16,089 nucleotides of DNA from Prevotellaceae bacterium UBA5903 (GCA_002431845.1 DJEH01000062.1:4482-20570); one strand, 5' to 3'. Counted from the first letter of the stretch, positions 7,813 to 15,165 are shown. The notes: generated by a model from the sequence alone, not told the origin. Translations and numbers: made by a program.

Positions 7813-9210
7813 ATGAATAAATATCTGCAAGAAGCCATGAGCGAATACGAGCAGAAAATAGAGAGCGGTGAGCCTTTCTATATGGATGCGTCTACACTTA
7901 TGGATATAGAGGAATTGTACGAGAAAGCTGGGAGAATGTATGATGCAGAACGATTAATGCGTTTTGCCGAACGCTTGCATCCCGACAACGAAGATGTGCT
8001 TGTAGTTAAAGCTTATCGTGAAAAAGACAAAGGCAACTGGCAACAAGCACTAAACATTATACACGGAATAGCCAACCAAGAAAGTCGCAACGTGCAGTTG
8101 TTCTATGCCGAAAAAGAAGTTGCAAGCGGACTGCTTGACAAAGCTGAACAAAGAATAAATGACTGCCTACCTGCCACAATGACCGAAGAGAGTTACGACT
8201 GGTACTTAGACCTTGGCGAATTGTTTTTGGACTATGGCTTTCAGCATCGTGCTCTTAAATATCTTGCTCAAATACCACAACAGTATCAATTTGCAGGAAG
8301 AGTAAAAGAGCTCATGGCTGATGCTTACTTTCAGCTACAAGAATATGATAAAAGCATAGATAAAGCCAACCAACTCATAGACTTGGACCCTTATAATGCT
8401 ACTTCGTGGGCGCAATTAGCAGACATTCAGCAGAAGAAACAATTGTATGCTGAAAGCGTGCAAAGTTGCGATTATGCTTTGGCTATTGATAGCAATAATA
8501 TCAAGGCTATGGGACTTAAGGTGTTTTCATTATTTGCGCAGCAACGAGACGACGAAGCAATGAAATGGTGTACGAAATATATGAAACAAGCACCTAATGA
8601 CTATACGTTGAGAATGTATATGGGAGAAAGACTATGTTCAATAGGAAACACACACGATAGCTTAAAAATTTTGCAAGAAGCCTTACGTCTCTGCCCTATT
8701 GAATGTCCCGACAGAATAAGGCTGATTACGGACATAAGCTATGCACTCATTTGTAACGAACAATACGACGAGGCTGAAGAAATGCTTATATCCACTTGTC
8801 AATTAGGCAATTCGATATGTGATATTCTTCTGCAATTAGGCAACTCTTATTTAGACTTGCACCTCAACCAAAAGGCTATAAAGACATTTGAAAAAGTTCT
8901 TTCTCATCCTCAAGCAAACGAGCAAGCCATTGCATCGATTGCCCAATATTTAGTGCAAGCAAACTGCTTTAAGGAAGCCGAAAATATATGGTATCACATA
9001 GCAAAACGCCCACCTTCAATAGGCGGAAGCATCATAAATGCCTACGCTGCTTGGGGCATGTACCAACTAAAGGATAAAGACTTGTTGTTGGCTAATCTTA
9101 AAGTTGCAATACCCTCGTTTATAGGTATTATAGTGCAACTATTTGGCTCAACATTGCAAACATACAATATAAGCGAAATCATACTGAAAATAGAACAAGA
9201 ATTTAACTAA
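7813..9210 (+). CDS. TPR-repeat protein, function unknown
   Basis: A 465-residue protein built mostly of tetratricopeptide-like helical pairs, which usually serve as protein-binding scaffolds. Repeat-like units are visible at about 25-58 (YEKAGRMYDAERLMRFAERL), 165-195 (ADAYFQLQEYDKSIDKANQL), 197-230, 265-295, 305-330 and 336-368 (LGNSYLDLHLNQKAIKTFEK). There is no signal peptide or convincing membrane helix, only a mildly hydrophobic stretch at 432-445, so a cytoplasmic location is likely. No enzymatic domain is evident. No clear TAnnTTTG promoter lies in the 156 bases before it, so it may be read through from glnS. It ends before a bidirectional terminator. I do not recognise a specific named family. 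Confidence 0.85.
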   Translation: MNKYLQEAMSEYEQKIESGEPFYMDASTLMDIEELYEKAGRMYDAERLMRFAERLHPDNEDVLVVKAYREKDKGNWQQALNIIHGIANQESRNVQLFYAEKEVASGLLDKAEQRINDCLPATMTEESYDWYLDLGELFLDYGFQHRALKYLAQIPQQYQFAGRVKELMADAYFQLQEYDKSIDKANQLIDLDPYNATSWAQLADIQQKKQLYAESVQSCDYALAIDSNNIKAMGLKVFSLFAQQRDDEAMKWCTKYMKQAPNDYTLRMYMGERLCSIGNTHDSLKILQEALRLCPIECPDRIRLITDISYALICNEQYDEAEEMLISTCQLGNSICDILLQLGNSYLDLHLNQKAIKTFEKVLSHPQANEQAIASIAQYLVQANCFKEAENIWYHIAKRPPSIGGSIINAYAAWGMYQLKDKDLLLANLKVAIPSFIGIIVQLFGSTLQTYNISEIILKIEQEFN

Positions 9211-9326
9211 AAACGATTATAATAATCCTATCGAAAACAATGCCCGCTCTTGATAATATTGTACAGGAACCTTGCACAGAATAGATGAAATAAAGCTGCA
9301 AAATTTTGCTCTTCTTAAACAATAAT

Positions 9327-9390
9327 AAAGGCTATCTACAAAACTCCTTTCATATAGAAGCGTTTGCAGATAGCCTTTTTATTTTTATTA
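9327..9390. terminator. Bidirectional terminator between the TPR gene and the ROK kinase gene
   Basis: AAAGGCTATCT (9327-9337) and AGATAGCCTTT (9368-9378) pair perfectly over 11 bp, with additional partial pairing inside (ACAAA against TTTGC). Rightward the stem runs into a T-rich tail (TTTTTATTTTTATT), giving a good intrinsic terminator for the TPR gene. Leftward it is followed by TTTATTATT, so it can also serve the convergent ROK kinase gene, whose stop lies 25 bases beyond. Confidence 0.85.
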
Positions 9391-9414
9391 GGATTGAAAC
9401 GTAAAAGTCTTTTT

Positions 9415-10383
9415 TTATTCCCAACCTAAAGCACTTGCACCAAGTACAGCAGCCTCGCTTCCATTCAATGATGAAATCAGCAACTTGGCCTCACCTTTGT
9501 ACAAGAAAAGTATGTTTTCTTCGTATGCCTTGCGTAATGGCTTCATTAGGTATTCTCCCGCTTTTGTCAAACCTCCAAAGAAGACAAAAGCTTCTGGCGA
9601 ATTGAATGTGGCAAAATCAGCACAAGCTGTACCTAAAATTTTACCCGTATAATCAAATATATCTAATGCCAATTCGTCGCCTTTTTCGGCAGCCTTAAAC
9701 ACGTCAAACGAGGTTATTTTTTCTGGATCTAACTCACGAAGCAAGCTATCCTTTTCGGTCTTTTCAAGAAACTCACGAGCTGTGCGAGCCACACCCGTTG
9801 CCGAAGTATAAGCCTCTAAACATCCCTTGCGACCACAGCCACAAGAACGAGCATTCTCTGTATGATCAACTACAAAGTGGCCTAGTTCGCCAGCAAAGCC
9901 ATCACTACCATAAACCACCTTGCCATCAACTACGATACCAGAACCAACACCAGTTCCAAGCGTTATCATGATAAAGTTCTTCATGCCTCGAGCTACACCA
10001 TAGGTCATTTCGCCCATTGCTGCTGCATTCGCATCATTTGTAACTCTAACGGGTATACCAAAGACCTCTTCGAATATTTGAGCGCAAGGAACAATGCCCT
10101 TCCAAGCCAAATTGGCAGCATTCTCAATATTACCCGTATAGTAATTTGCATCAGGAGCACCAATACCCATTGCACGGATATTTTGTATACCTCCCACTTG
10201 GTCGAGCGCAGGTTGTAAGGCTTCGTATGCAGCCTTTACATAATCTCTAAAATCAGGGTAAGCTTTTGTAGATATTACAGTCTGCGACTTTATGTTACCA
10301 CGTTGATCAACGATACCAAAAACTGAATTTGTACCGCCCATGTCAAGACCTATTACATAAGGCTTTTCGATGTCTAATTCCAT
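9415..10383 (-). CDS. ROK-family sugar kinase, probable glucokinase
   Basis: Phosphorylates a hexose, most likely glucose, with ATP at the entry to glycolysis. The phosphate-binding motif is GLDMGGTN at 12-19. The catalytic Asp is in TNDANAAAMGE (Asp117), a second nucleotide motif LGTGVGSGIVVDG lies at 142-154, and GELGH is at 165-169. The ROK zinc site is His169 with Cys181, Cys183 and Cys188 in CGCGRKGCLEAY. At 322 residues it has the usual length of ROK kinases, and there is no N-terminal DNA-binding domain, so it is an enzyme rather than a repressor. Bacteroides has a characterised ROK hexokinase, RokA, of this type. A TAnnTTTG box lies 41 bases upstream. The exact sugar (glucose, mannose, N-acetylglucosamine) cannot be read from the sequence. 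Confidence 0.93.
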   Translation of the reverse strand: MELDIEKPYVIGLDMGGTNSVFGIVDQRGNIKSQTVISTKAYPDFRDYVKAAYEALQPALDQVGGIQNIRAMGIGAPDANYYTGNIENAANLAWKGIVPCAQIFEEVFGIPVRVTNDANAAAMGEMTYGVARGMKNFIMITLGTGVGSGIVVDGKVVYGSDGFAGELGHFVVDHTENARSCGCGRKGCLEAYTSATGVARTAREFLEKTEKDSLLRELDPEKITSFDVFKAAEKGDELALDIFDYTGKILGTACADFATFNSPEAFVFFGGLTKAGEYLMKPLRKAYEENILFLYKGEAKLLISSLNGSEAAVLGASALGWE

Positions 10384-10423
10384 ATATATGGTTGTTAAAA
10401 GTAATTGTTAAATGTTCTGCCGA

Positions 10424-10431
10424 CAAAATTA
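10424..10431 (-). promoter_or_regulatory. Bacteroidota-type -7 promoter box for the ROK kinase gene
   Basis: Read leftward the sequence is TAATTTTG, an exact match to TAnnTTTG, 41 bases before the ROK kinase ATG. No clear TTTG upstream element is visible. It suggests the kinase gene has its own promoter despite lying downstream of mtgA on the same strand. Confidence 0.45.
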
Positions 10432-10528
10432 CAATAAATTCTGAAATATCCACTTTACATTGTGAACATTTTCGTTTTTATTCAATATTGTATTAACTAA
10501 ACTTCGTCTTTCTATTGACTATTAGTCT

Positions 10529-11218
10529 TTATTCTTCTGGCAAAAGCGGTATCAAACGCATTTGATGCTCTATCTGCTTTTGGCGCTTTCGCATGTATTT
10601 AGATGGCGATAGAGAACTAAAGCGTATTGGATTAGGCAAAGTTGCCGCAATCAAAGCACAATCAGAACGTCGCAGTTCAATTGCGGTACATCCAAAATGC
10701 TTTTTTGCTACAGCCTCGGCTCCATAAATGTTTGGCCCCATCTCAATGCTATTTAAGTATACCTCCATAATACGTTGTTTGGACCAGAAAAATTCTATTA
10801 ATACTGTAAAATATGCCTCAAAACCTTTCCGTACCCAAGACGAGGTGGGCCATAGAAATACATTCTTAGCTGTTTGTTGCGATATCGTACTACCACCGCG
10901 CGACCTTTCGCCCTTGATCTTTTCTATAGCAGCATCCTGGATTGCTCCAAAGTCAAAACCATGATGATGCAAAAAGTTTTGATCTTCTGATGACATTACA
11001 GCTACGGGCAGATAAGGAGATATACGCTTTAATGGCACCCATTTATGATGGATTGCTATAGGCTCACCGCTGCCTGCATGCTGCACACAACGTATCACCA
11101 TAAGCGGTGTTATATACACAGGTATCCAACGATAGGCTATAACAGCCAATATACTTGATGCGAAAAAAAATATAACAATATATTTGAATATCTTAAACAA
11201 TAAAAAGAATTTATTCAT
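10529..11218 (-). CDS. mtgA: Monofunctional biosynthetic peptidoglycan transglycosylase
   Basis: Polymerises lipid II into glycan strands at the outer face of the inner membrane, without the transpeptidase domain of bifunctional penicillin-binding proteins. A single N-terminal membrane anchor is at about 8-29. The glycosyltransferase 51 domain follows, with catalytic Glu78 in SSEDQNFLHHHGFD, the RGGSTISQQTAKNVFL motif at 107-122, and the second catalytic Glu152 in KQRIMEVYLNSIEMG. The 229-residue length fits MtgA (E. coli about 242). The ATG follows a 147-base gap from the DUF3127-like gene that holds that gene's terminator, so mtgA needs its own promoter; no exact TAnnTTTG box was found there. 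A 12-base palindrome lies in that gap. Confidence 0.95.
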   Translation of the reverse strand: MNKFFLLFKIFKYIVIFFFASSILAVIAYRWIPVYITPLMVIRCVQHAGSGEPIAIHHKWVPLKRISPYLPVAVMSSEDQNFLHHHGFDFGAIQDAAIEKIKGERSRGGSTISQQTAKNVFLWPTSSWVRKGFEAYFTVLIEFFWSKQRIMEVYLNSIEMGPNIYGAEAVAKKHFGCTAIELRRSDCALIAATLPNPIRFSSLSPSKYMRKRQKQIEHQMRLIPLLPEE

Positions 11219-11259
11219 TGTTGTAGATTTTTCGTTAAGCTACATAGTTGGTTTGTTCT

Positions 11260-11271
11260 ACTTACGTAAGT
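11260..11271. promoter_or_regulatory. 12-base palindrome upstream of mtgA
   Basis: ACTTACGTAAGT is a perfect palindrome 42 bases before the mtgA start, between that start and the terminator of the preceding gene. Its place and symmetry suit a dimeric regulator's operator, but one copy alone is weak evidence. Confidence 0.25.
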
Positions 11272-11289
11272 TAGAAAAGCTGGCGTAAA

Positions 11290-11342
11290 TAAAAAGAGGA
11301 ATTGTTCAATACAAATAGTTTATTTGAATACTGAACAATTCC
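11290..11342 (-). terminator. Intrinsic terminator of the DUF3127-like gene
   Basis: GGAATTGTTCA (11298-11308) and TGAACAATTCC (11332-11342) pair perfectly over 11 bp, with an inner pairing CAAATA/TATTTG. Read leftward, the stem is followed by CTCTTTTTATTT, a U-rich tail. It begins 23 bases after the stop codon of the DUF3127-like gene and isolates it from mtgA. Confidence 0.85.
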
Positions 11343-11365
11343 TTATTTAATGCAAAAGGCGATTA

Positions 11366-11770
11366 TCAGAATGGAAGATCTTCGTCTGTACCTTCTGATG
11401 CTGGCACTTCGCTCATTGGCTGTGTGCCCATTGTTGTGGGTTGTGGAGCTACCGCAGCTTGAGGAGTAACACCCTGTGCACCTGCTACTTGAGCATCTAC
11501 ACCTTTTTGCACACGCCATGCACGTAGATTGTTAAACCAACGTCCGTTATATTCGTGAGCATCAATATCAAATGATACGGTCATTTCATCACCAACCTGG
11601 ATATTAAATTCTTTTAGGCGGTCTTCGCCAAACACGCCAAATACGCAACGCTTAGGATATTGTTCGTGTGTTTCAATCACAAAGTCTTGCGATTTCCAAG
11701 CGCTTCCCGTACGCTGCGAAACACCGCTACGAGGCTCTGAAGCCCAAATTATCTTTCCTGAGATTTCCAT
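11366..11770 (-). CDS. DUF3127-like protein with an SSB-like C-terminal tail
   Basis: A 134-residue cytoplasmic protein whose function is not established. Residues 1-90 form a beta-rich domain (MEISGKI, SQDFVIET, VFGVFGEDRL, MTVSFDIDAHEYNGRWFNNLRAWRV read like successive OB-fold strands) matching my recollection of Bacteroidota DUF3127. Residues 91-125 are a low-complexity linker rich in Ala, Gln, Pro, Thr and Val. The last nine residues, EGTDEDLPF, closely resemble the acidic C-terminal tip of single-stranded DNA-binding protein (DDDIPF in E. coli), which recruits repair and replication proteins. This globular domain, disordered linker, acidic tip layout is that of SSB. The gene is divergent from dnaN and transcribed alone. 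It is not a canonical SSB by sequence; a nucleic-acid-binding role is inference. Confidence 0.85.
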   Translation of the reverse strand: MEISGKIIWASEPRSGVSQRTGSAWKSQDFVIETHEQYPKRCVFGVFGEDRLKEFNIQVGDEMTVSFDIDAHEYNGRWFNNLRAWRVQKGVDAQVAGAQGVTPQAAVAPQPTTMGTQPMSEVPASEGTDEDLPF

Positions 11771-11798
11771 TATAAAATATATTATTTAAAAGTTGATG

Positions 11799-11806
11799 CG
11801 AAGATA
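11799..11806 (-). promoter_or_regulatory. Possible -7 promoter box for the DUF3127-like gene
   Basis: Read leftward the sequence is TATCTTCG, one mismatch from TAnnTTTG, followed by C and 29 bases before the ATG. The position is right for a promoter in the divergent region shared with dnaN, but the match is imperfect and no clear upstream element is seen. Confidence 0.35.
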
Positions 11807-11870
11807 CTAAAAACTTTTTATCGGGTGTACTTTTTTAAGGGCAAACTCCTATTTTATCGTTAAAAACTTG

Positions 11871-11878
11871 TACATTTG
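11871..11878 (+). promoter_or_regulatory. Bacteroidota-type -7 promoter box for dnaN
   Basis: TACATTTG matches TAnnTTTG exactly and is followed by C. It lies 41 bases before the dnaN ATG, giving a leader of about 35 bases. The upstream DNA is T-rich (ATTTTATCG at 11851-11859), but a well-spaced TTTG element is not clear. Confidence 0.6.
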
Positions 11879-11919
11879 CGTATAATAACAGAAATAACAA
11901 ACTCACTATTTTCATACAT

Positions 11920-13065
11920 ATGAAATTTGTCATATCAAGTTCCGTTTTAGCATCACGTTTACAAACCGTTGGACGTGTAATTGTACAGAAAAATAATCTG
12001 CCAATCCTTGATTGCTTCTGCTTTGACATCATGGACAATGTACTTACAATTACTGCATCCGACAACGACTCAACTATTACAACAAAGGTTGAGTTGAACG
12101 AAAGTGATGCTAATGTACGCTTTGCAATAAACGCAAAAACCATACAAGATGCGATTAAGGAAATTCCTGATCAACCACTTGAAATATACCTTAATACAGA
12201 AACTTACGAACTGACTATTCAGTATCAAAACGGCCATTACAAAATTACGGGACAGGATGCACAAACCTATCCTACTCCCATATTGAATGAGCAAAGCCGT
12301 CTGGAAATCACACTGAATGAGAACACTGTACTCACTGCTCTCAATCGTTCTCTTGTTGCCGTTGCTAATGATAACTTGCGTCCACAGCTCAACGCTGTAT
12401 GTTTTGATATCCAAGGTAAAGAGGTTTCAATCGTATCAAGCAATGGAAGCCAGTTGGCACTTACAGCTATTCCCTACCCTACACTAGAGTCTGAAGGTAG
12501 TTACTTGCTAGGCACACGCCCTGCTATGTTGCTGAAAGGAATACTTAACAAGGATGACGAAGATGTTCAATTAAGTCTTGCTGAACGTACTGCTATTATC
12601 AAGAACAAAGATTACTCTATAACTTGCCGTCTTATCGAAGGACGTTTCCCTGCCTATCGCAAGATTATACCCGAGAATAATCCTAACGTCATTACCATTA
12701 ATCGGCAAGCACTCATCAGCGCATTACGTCGTATGCTCGTTACTGCAAACGTTCAAAACGTACTTGTAAAGTTCCGTATAGACCTCAATTCTCTTTACAT
12801 CTCAAGCCAAGACATTGACTTTGGTAAATCAGCTGAAGAGAATGTGCTTTGCGAATATGTTGGAACACCCATGCGCATTGCATTCAAAGGCTCAGAGCTA
12901 CTTGAACTTCTGAATAACATAAACTCGGATGAAATCGAAATAAAGTTATCCGACCCTAGTCGTGCTGGCCTTATCGTTCCAAAAGAGAATAATGATGAAG
13001 AGGAGAATGCTTCTGAACACGAAAAAGTTATCATGCTGATTATGCCAAGCATATTCAATGATTAA
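11920..13065 (+). CDS. dnaN: DNA polymerase III sliding clamp (beta subunit)
   Basis: The ring-shaped processivity clamp that holds DNA polymerase III on DNA and docks repair enzymes. The 381 residues divide into three clamp folds at about 1-125, 128-250 and 255-381. Recognisable family segments are MKFVISSSVLASRLQTVGRV at the start, NLPIL (26-30), TYPTP (116-120), ENTVLTALNRSLVAVAND (134-151) with RPQLNAVCFDI, and RLIEGRFPAYRKIIP (237-251) before domain 3. An acidic insert (ENNDEEENASEHE, 356-368) precedes the last strand, and the C-terminus reads MPSIFND. Length is slightly above E. coli (366). It is not next to dnaA here. It has its own promoter and is followed by a hairpin, so it is likely transcribed alone, divergently from the DUF3127-like gene. 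Confidence 0.96.
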   Translation: MKFVISSSVLASRLQTVGRVIVQKNNLPILDCFCFDIMDNVLTITASDNDSTITTKVELNESDANVRFAINAKTIQDAIKEIPDQPLEIYLNTETYELTIQYQNGHYKITGQDAQTYPTPILNEQSRLEITLNENTVLTALNRSLVAVANDNLRPQLNAVCFDIQGKEVSIVSSNGSQLALTAIPYPTLESEGSYLLGTRPAMLLKGILNKDDEDVQLSLAERTAIIKNKDYSITCRLIEGRFPAYRKIIPENNPNVITINRQALISALRRMLVTANVQNVLVKFRIDLNSLYISSQDIDFGKSAEENVLCEYVGTPMRIAFKGSELLELLNNINSDEIEIKLSDPSRAGLIVPKENNDEEENASEHEKVIMLIMPSIFND

Positions 13066-13083
13066 CCTTTAGGAAATAGTATA

Positions 13084-13099
13084 AAGTAGGTGTTCAAAA
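13084..13099 (+). repeat. 16-base direct repeat, copy 1
   Basis: AAGTAGGTGTTCAAAA is identical to positions 16072-16087. This copy is the left arm of the dnaN hairpin. Confidence 0.7.
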
Positions 13100-13125
13100 A
13101 CCAACATATTTTTGAATGCCTACTT
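13084..13125 (+). terminator. Hairpin terminator after dnaN
   Basis: AAGTAGG (13084-13090) pairs with CCTACTT (13119-13125) and, after a TG/TG mismatch, TTCAAAAA (13093-13100) pairs with TTTTTGAA (13109-13116) around an 8-base loop. The stem starts 18 bases after the dnaN stop. The tail after it (AGTTTATAAA) is not strongly T-rich, so termination may be incomplete. The left arm recurs at the end of the window. Confidence 0.65.
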
Positions 13126-13180
13126 AGTTTATAAAGTGAGCATTCGCAATTATTAAATAGAACGATTTCCACCATACAAC

Positions 13181-13948
13181 ATGCAACTTTCACTTTCACG
13201 CCCCATTATATTTTTTGACATTGAAGCAACAGGACTTAATGTTGCTAACGACCGCATTGTAGAGCTTTGTTACATCAAAGTTTTTCCCGATGGCACAGAA
13301 GAAGTAAAAACACAACGCTTTAACCCAGAACGGCACATTTCGGCTGAAGCAACAGCCGTTAATGGCATACATGATGAGGATGTTAAAGATTGCCCTCACT
13401 TTAAAGACAAAGCAGCTGAGCTAGCTATTACATTTAAAGGATGCGACCTTGCAGGTTTTAATTCAAACCACTTTGATATACCTCTACTTGTTGAAGAATT
13501 TATACGAGCAGGAGTTGATTATGACATAACAGGTGCTAAGTTTGTTGATGTTCAAGGCATTTTCCATAAAATGGAAAAACGAGATCTCACTGCAGCTTAT
13601 AAATTTTATTGTAAGAAAGACCTAACGCAAGCACATACGGCAGAAGCTGACACCCGAGCTACCCTTGAAGTGCTTGAAGCTCAACTTGATAAATATGCCG
13701 ATAGCCTAAAGAATAATGTTGCTTTTTTAGCTGAGTTCTCTCGCAGAAATAAGAATGTAGACCTTGCAGGACGCATCGTATATAACGATCAAGGCGTAGA
13801 AACCATTAATTTCGGCAAATACAGAGGACGAGCTGTAGCTGAAGTTCTACGTCGCGACCCTGGATATTTTTCATGGATTATGCAAGGTGATTTTACACAG
13901 AACACCAAGCAAACATTCATGCGACTTAAACTAAAGAATTGTTTATAA
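13181..13948 (+). CDS. DnaQ-fold 3'-5' exonuclease with ExoX-like C-terminal segment
   Basis: A DEDDh-type exonuclease of the DnaQ/RNase T superfamily, probably acting in DNA proofreading or repair. Exo I motif is FFDIEATGLN with Asp13 and Glu15, Exo II is GFNSNHFDIPLL with Asp99, and Exo III is AHTAEADTRATLEVL with His152 and Asp157; all four acidic residues and the general-base His are present. After a helical stretch (165-195), residues 208-250 form a second small domain beginning TINFGKYRGRAV and continuing to a YFSWIM segment, resembling the C-terminal domain of exodeoxyribonuclease X-like proteins. The 255-residue length suits a stand-alone exonuclease rather than a polymerase fusion. 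It follows dnaN by 115 bases with a hairpin between, and its TAA overlaps the next start by one base (TAATG), indicating translational coupling to coaBC. Whether it is the replicative epsilon subunit cannot be told. Confidence 0.92.
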   Translation: MQLSLSRPIIFFDIEATGLNVANDRIVELCYIKVFPDGTEEVKTQRFNPERHISAEATAVNGIHDEDVKDCPHFKDKAAELAITFKGCDLAGFNSNHFDIPLLVEEFIRAGVDYDITGAKFVDVQGIFHKMEKRDLTAAYKFYCKKDLTQAHTAEADTRATLEVLEAQLDKYADSLKNNVAFLAEFSRRNKNVDLAGRIVYNDQGVETINFGKYRGRAVAEVLRRDPGYFSWIMQGDFTQNTKQTFMRLKLKNCL

Positions 13949-15147
13949 TGGCTTTACAAGGAAAAAAGATAGTTGTAGGTATCACAGGAAGCATTGCAGC
14001 CTACAAAACTTGTTCACTCATACGCTTGTTCATAAAAGCTGGTGCCGAAGTACAAGTTGTGATTACACCTGCAGGGAAAGAGTTTATTACCCCTGTTACA
14101 CTTTCGGCTCTAACGTCGAAACCCGTTGTCTCTGATTTTTTTTCGCAACGAGATGGTTCGTGGCATAGTCACGTAGACTTGGGTTTATGGGCTGATGCTA
14201 TGGTTATCGCTCCTTGCACAGCATCTACTATAGGAAAAATGGCACATGGTATAGCAGACAACATGCTTATTACCACTTATCTGTCTATGAAAGCTCCTGT
14301 TTTCATAGCACCTGCTATGGACCTTGATATGTATAAGCATCCAGCAACACAAGCCAACCTACAAACACTACGTTCGTATGGCAACCATATCATCGAAGCT
14401 GCAGATGGCGAACTCGCAAGCCACTTGATAGGTAAAGGGAGAATGCAAGAACCCGAATTTATATACAAAACTATTGAAGGCTATTTTGAGCAATCAGCTA
14501 ATCTACCCTTAAAAGGTCGCCATATTATGATTACCGCAGGCCCAACCTATGAGAAGATTGATGCTGTGCGATTTATAGGTAATTTTTCAACAGGAAAGAT
14601 GGGTTTTGCACTTGCAGAAGAATGTGCACAAAAGGGAGCTGAAGTAGAACTCATTGCAGGACCAGTTTCGCTTAATACAACTCATCCCAACATTCATCGT
14701 ACCAATGTGATTAGTGCAGAGGATATGTATAAAGCCGCTACAAACATTTTTTCGTCATGCGACACAGCTATATTATGCGCCGCAGTCGCAGATTTTACTG
14801 CACCGCAAATAAGCGAGCAAAAAATTAAGCGAGAAGGTTCGGGCGGATTACATCTTGACCTTGTTCCCACTCACGATATTGCAGCCGAACTCGGCAAGCA
14901 CAAGCGCAATGATCAAACACTTGTGGGATTTGCACTCGAAACAAATGATGAACTATCGCACGCTACAGAGAAATTGCATCGCAAAAATCTTGACTTTATA
15001 GTGCTCAATTCGCTCAAAACACCTGGAGCTGGATTTGCTGTAGACACTAACCAAGTAACACTCCTTTTTGCTAATGGTAAACAGATGGAATATCCACTCA
15101 AAAGCAAAAAGGATGTGGCCAAAGACATTGTGTCCCAACTCTACTAA
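13948..15147 (+). CDS. coaBC: Bifunctional phosphopantothenoylcysteine synthetase/decarboxylase
   Basis: Makes 4'-phosphopantetheine for coenzyme A: the C-terminal CoaB half joins cysteine to 4'-phosphopantothenate using CTP and the N-terminal CoaC half decarboxylates the product with FMN. ATG 13948 is preferred (399 residues); it overlaps the exonuclease stop as TAATG. An in-frame TTG at 13939 would add three residues. CoaC (1-180) shows the flavin motif GITGSIAAYK (11-20), catalytic His75 in SHVDLGLWAD, PAMDLDMY (122-129) and GKGRMQEPE (162-170). CoaB (about 188-399) shows ITAGPTYEKIDAVRFIGNFS (195-214), STGKMG and AAVADF (278-283). Two CoaC positions differ from E. coli Dfp: Asp125 for Asn and Ser158 for Cys. 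The next gene starts 18 bases later, so an operon is likely. Confidence 0.95.
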   Translation: MALQGKKIVVGITGSIAAYKTCSLIRLFIKAGAEVQVVITPAGKEFITPVTLSALTSKPVVSDFFSQRDGSWHSHVDLGLWADAMVIAPCTASTIGKMAHGIADNMLITTYLSMKAPVFIAPAMDLDMYKHPATQANLQTLRSYGNHIIEAADGELASHLIGKGRMQEPEFIYKTIEGYFEQSANLPLKGRHIMITAGPTYEKIDAVRFIGNFSTGKMGFALAEECAQKGAEVELIAGPVSLNTTHPNIHRTNVISAEDMYKAATNIFSSCDTAILCAAVADFTAPQISEQKIKREGSGGLHLDLVPTHDIAAELGKHKRNDQTLVGFALETNDELSHATEKLHRKNLDFIVLNSLKTPGAGFAVDTNQVTLLFANGKQMEYPLKSKKDVAKDIVSQLY

Positions 15148-15165
15148 AAACCAATCATTTTTTAC

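Noticed and set aside
9211..9326. Possible small RNA or short gene between the TPR and ROK genes
   Set aside because: No open frame of note, no TAnnTTTG box and no second hairpin were seen before the shared terminator.
11771..11919. Possible replication origin elements beside dnaN
   Set aside because: No clustered DnaA boxes or GATC-type repeats were seen and dnaA is absent; dnaN away from dnaA is usual in this phylum, so the region is best read as a divergent promoter.
13107..13114. TATTTTTG, an exact TAnnTTTG match before the exonuclease gene
   Set aside because: It falls inside the dnaN terminator hairpin where its bases are explained by stem pairing, and no upstream element accompanies it.
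13939..13947. TTG start adding three residues to CoaBC
   Set aside because: The ATG at 13948 overlaps the preceding stop as TAATG, and the protein begins with the usual short lead-in (MALQGKKIVVGITGS), so the ATG is the better start.
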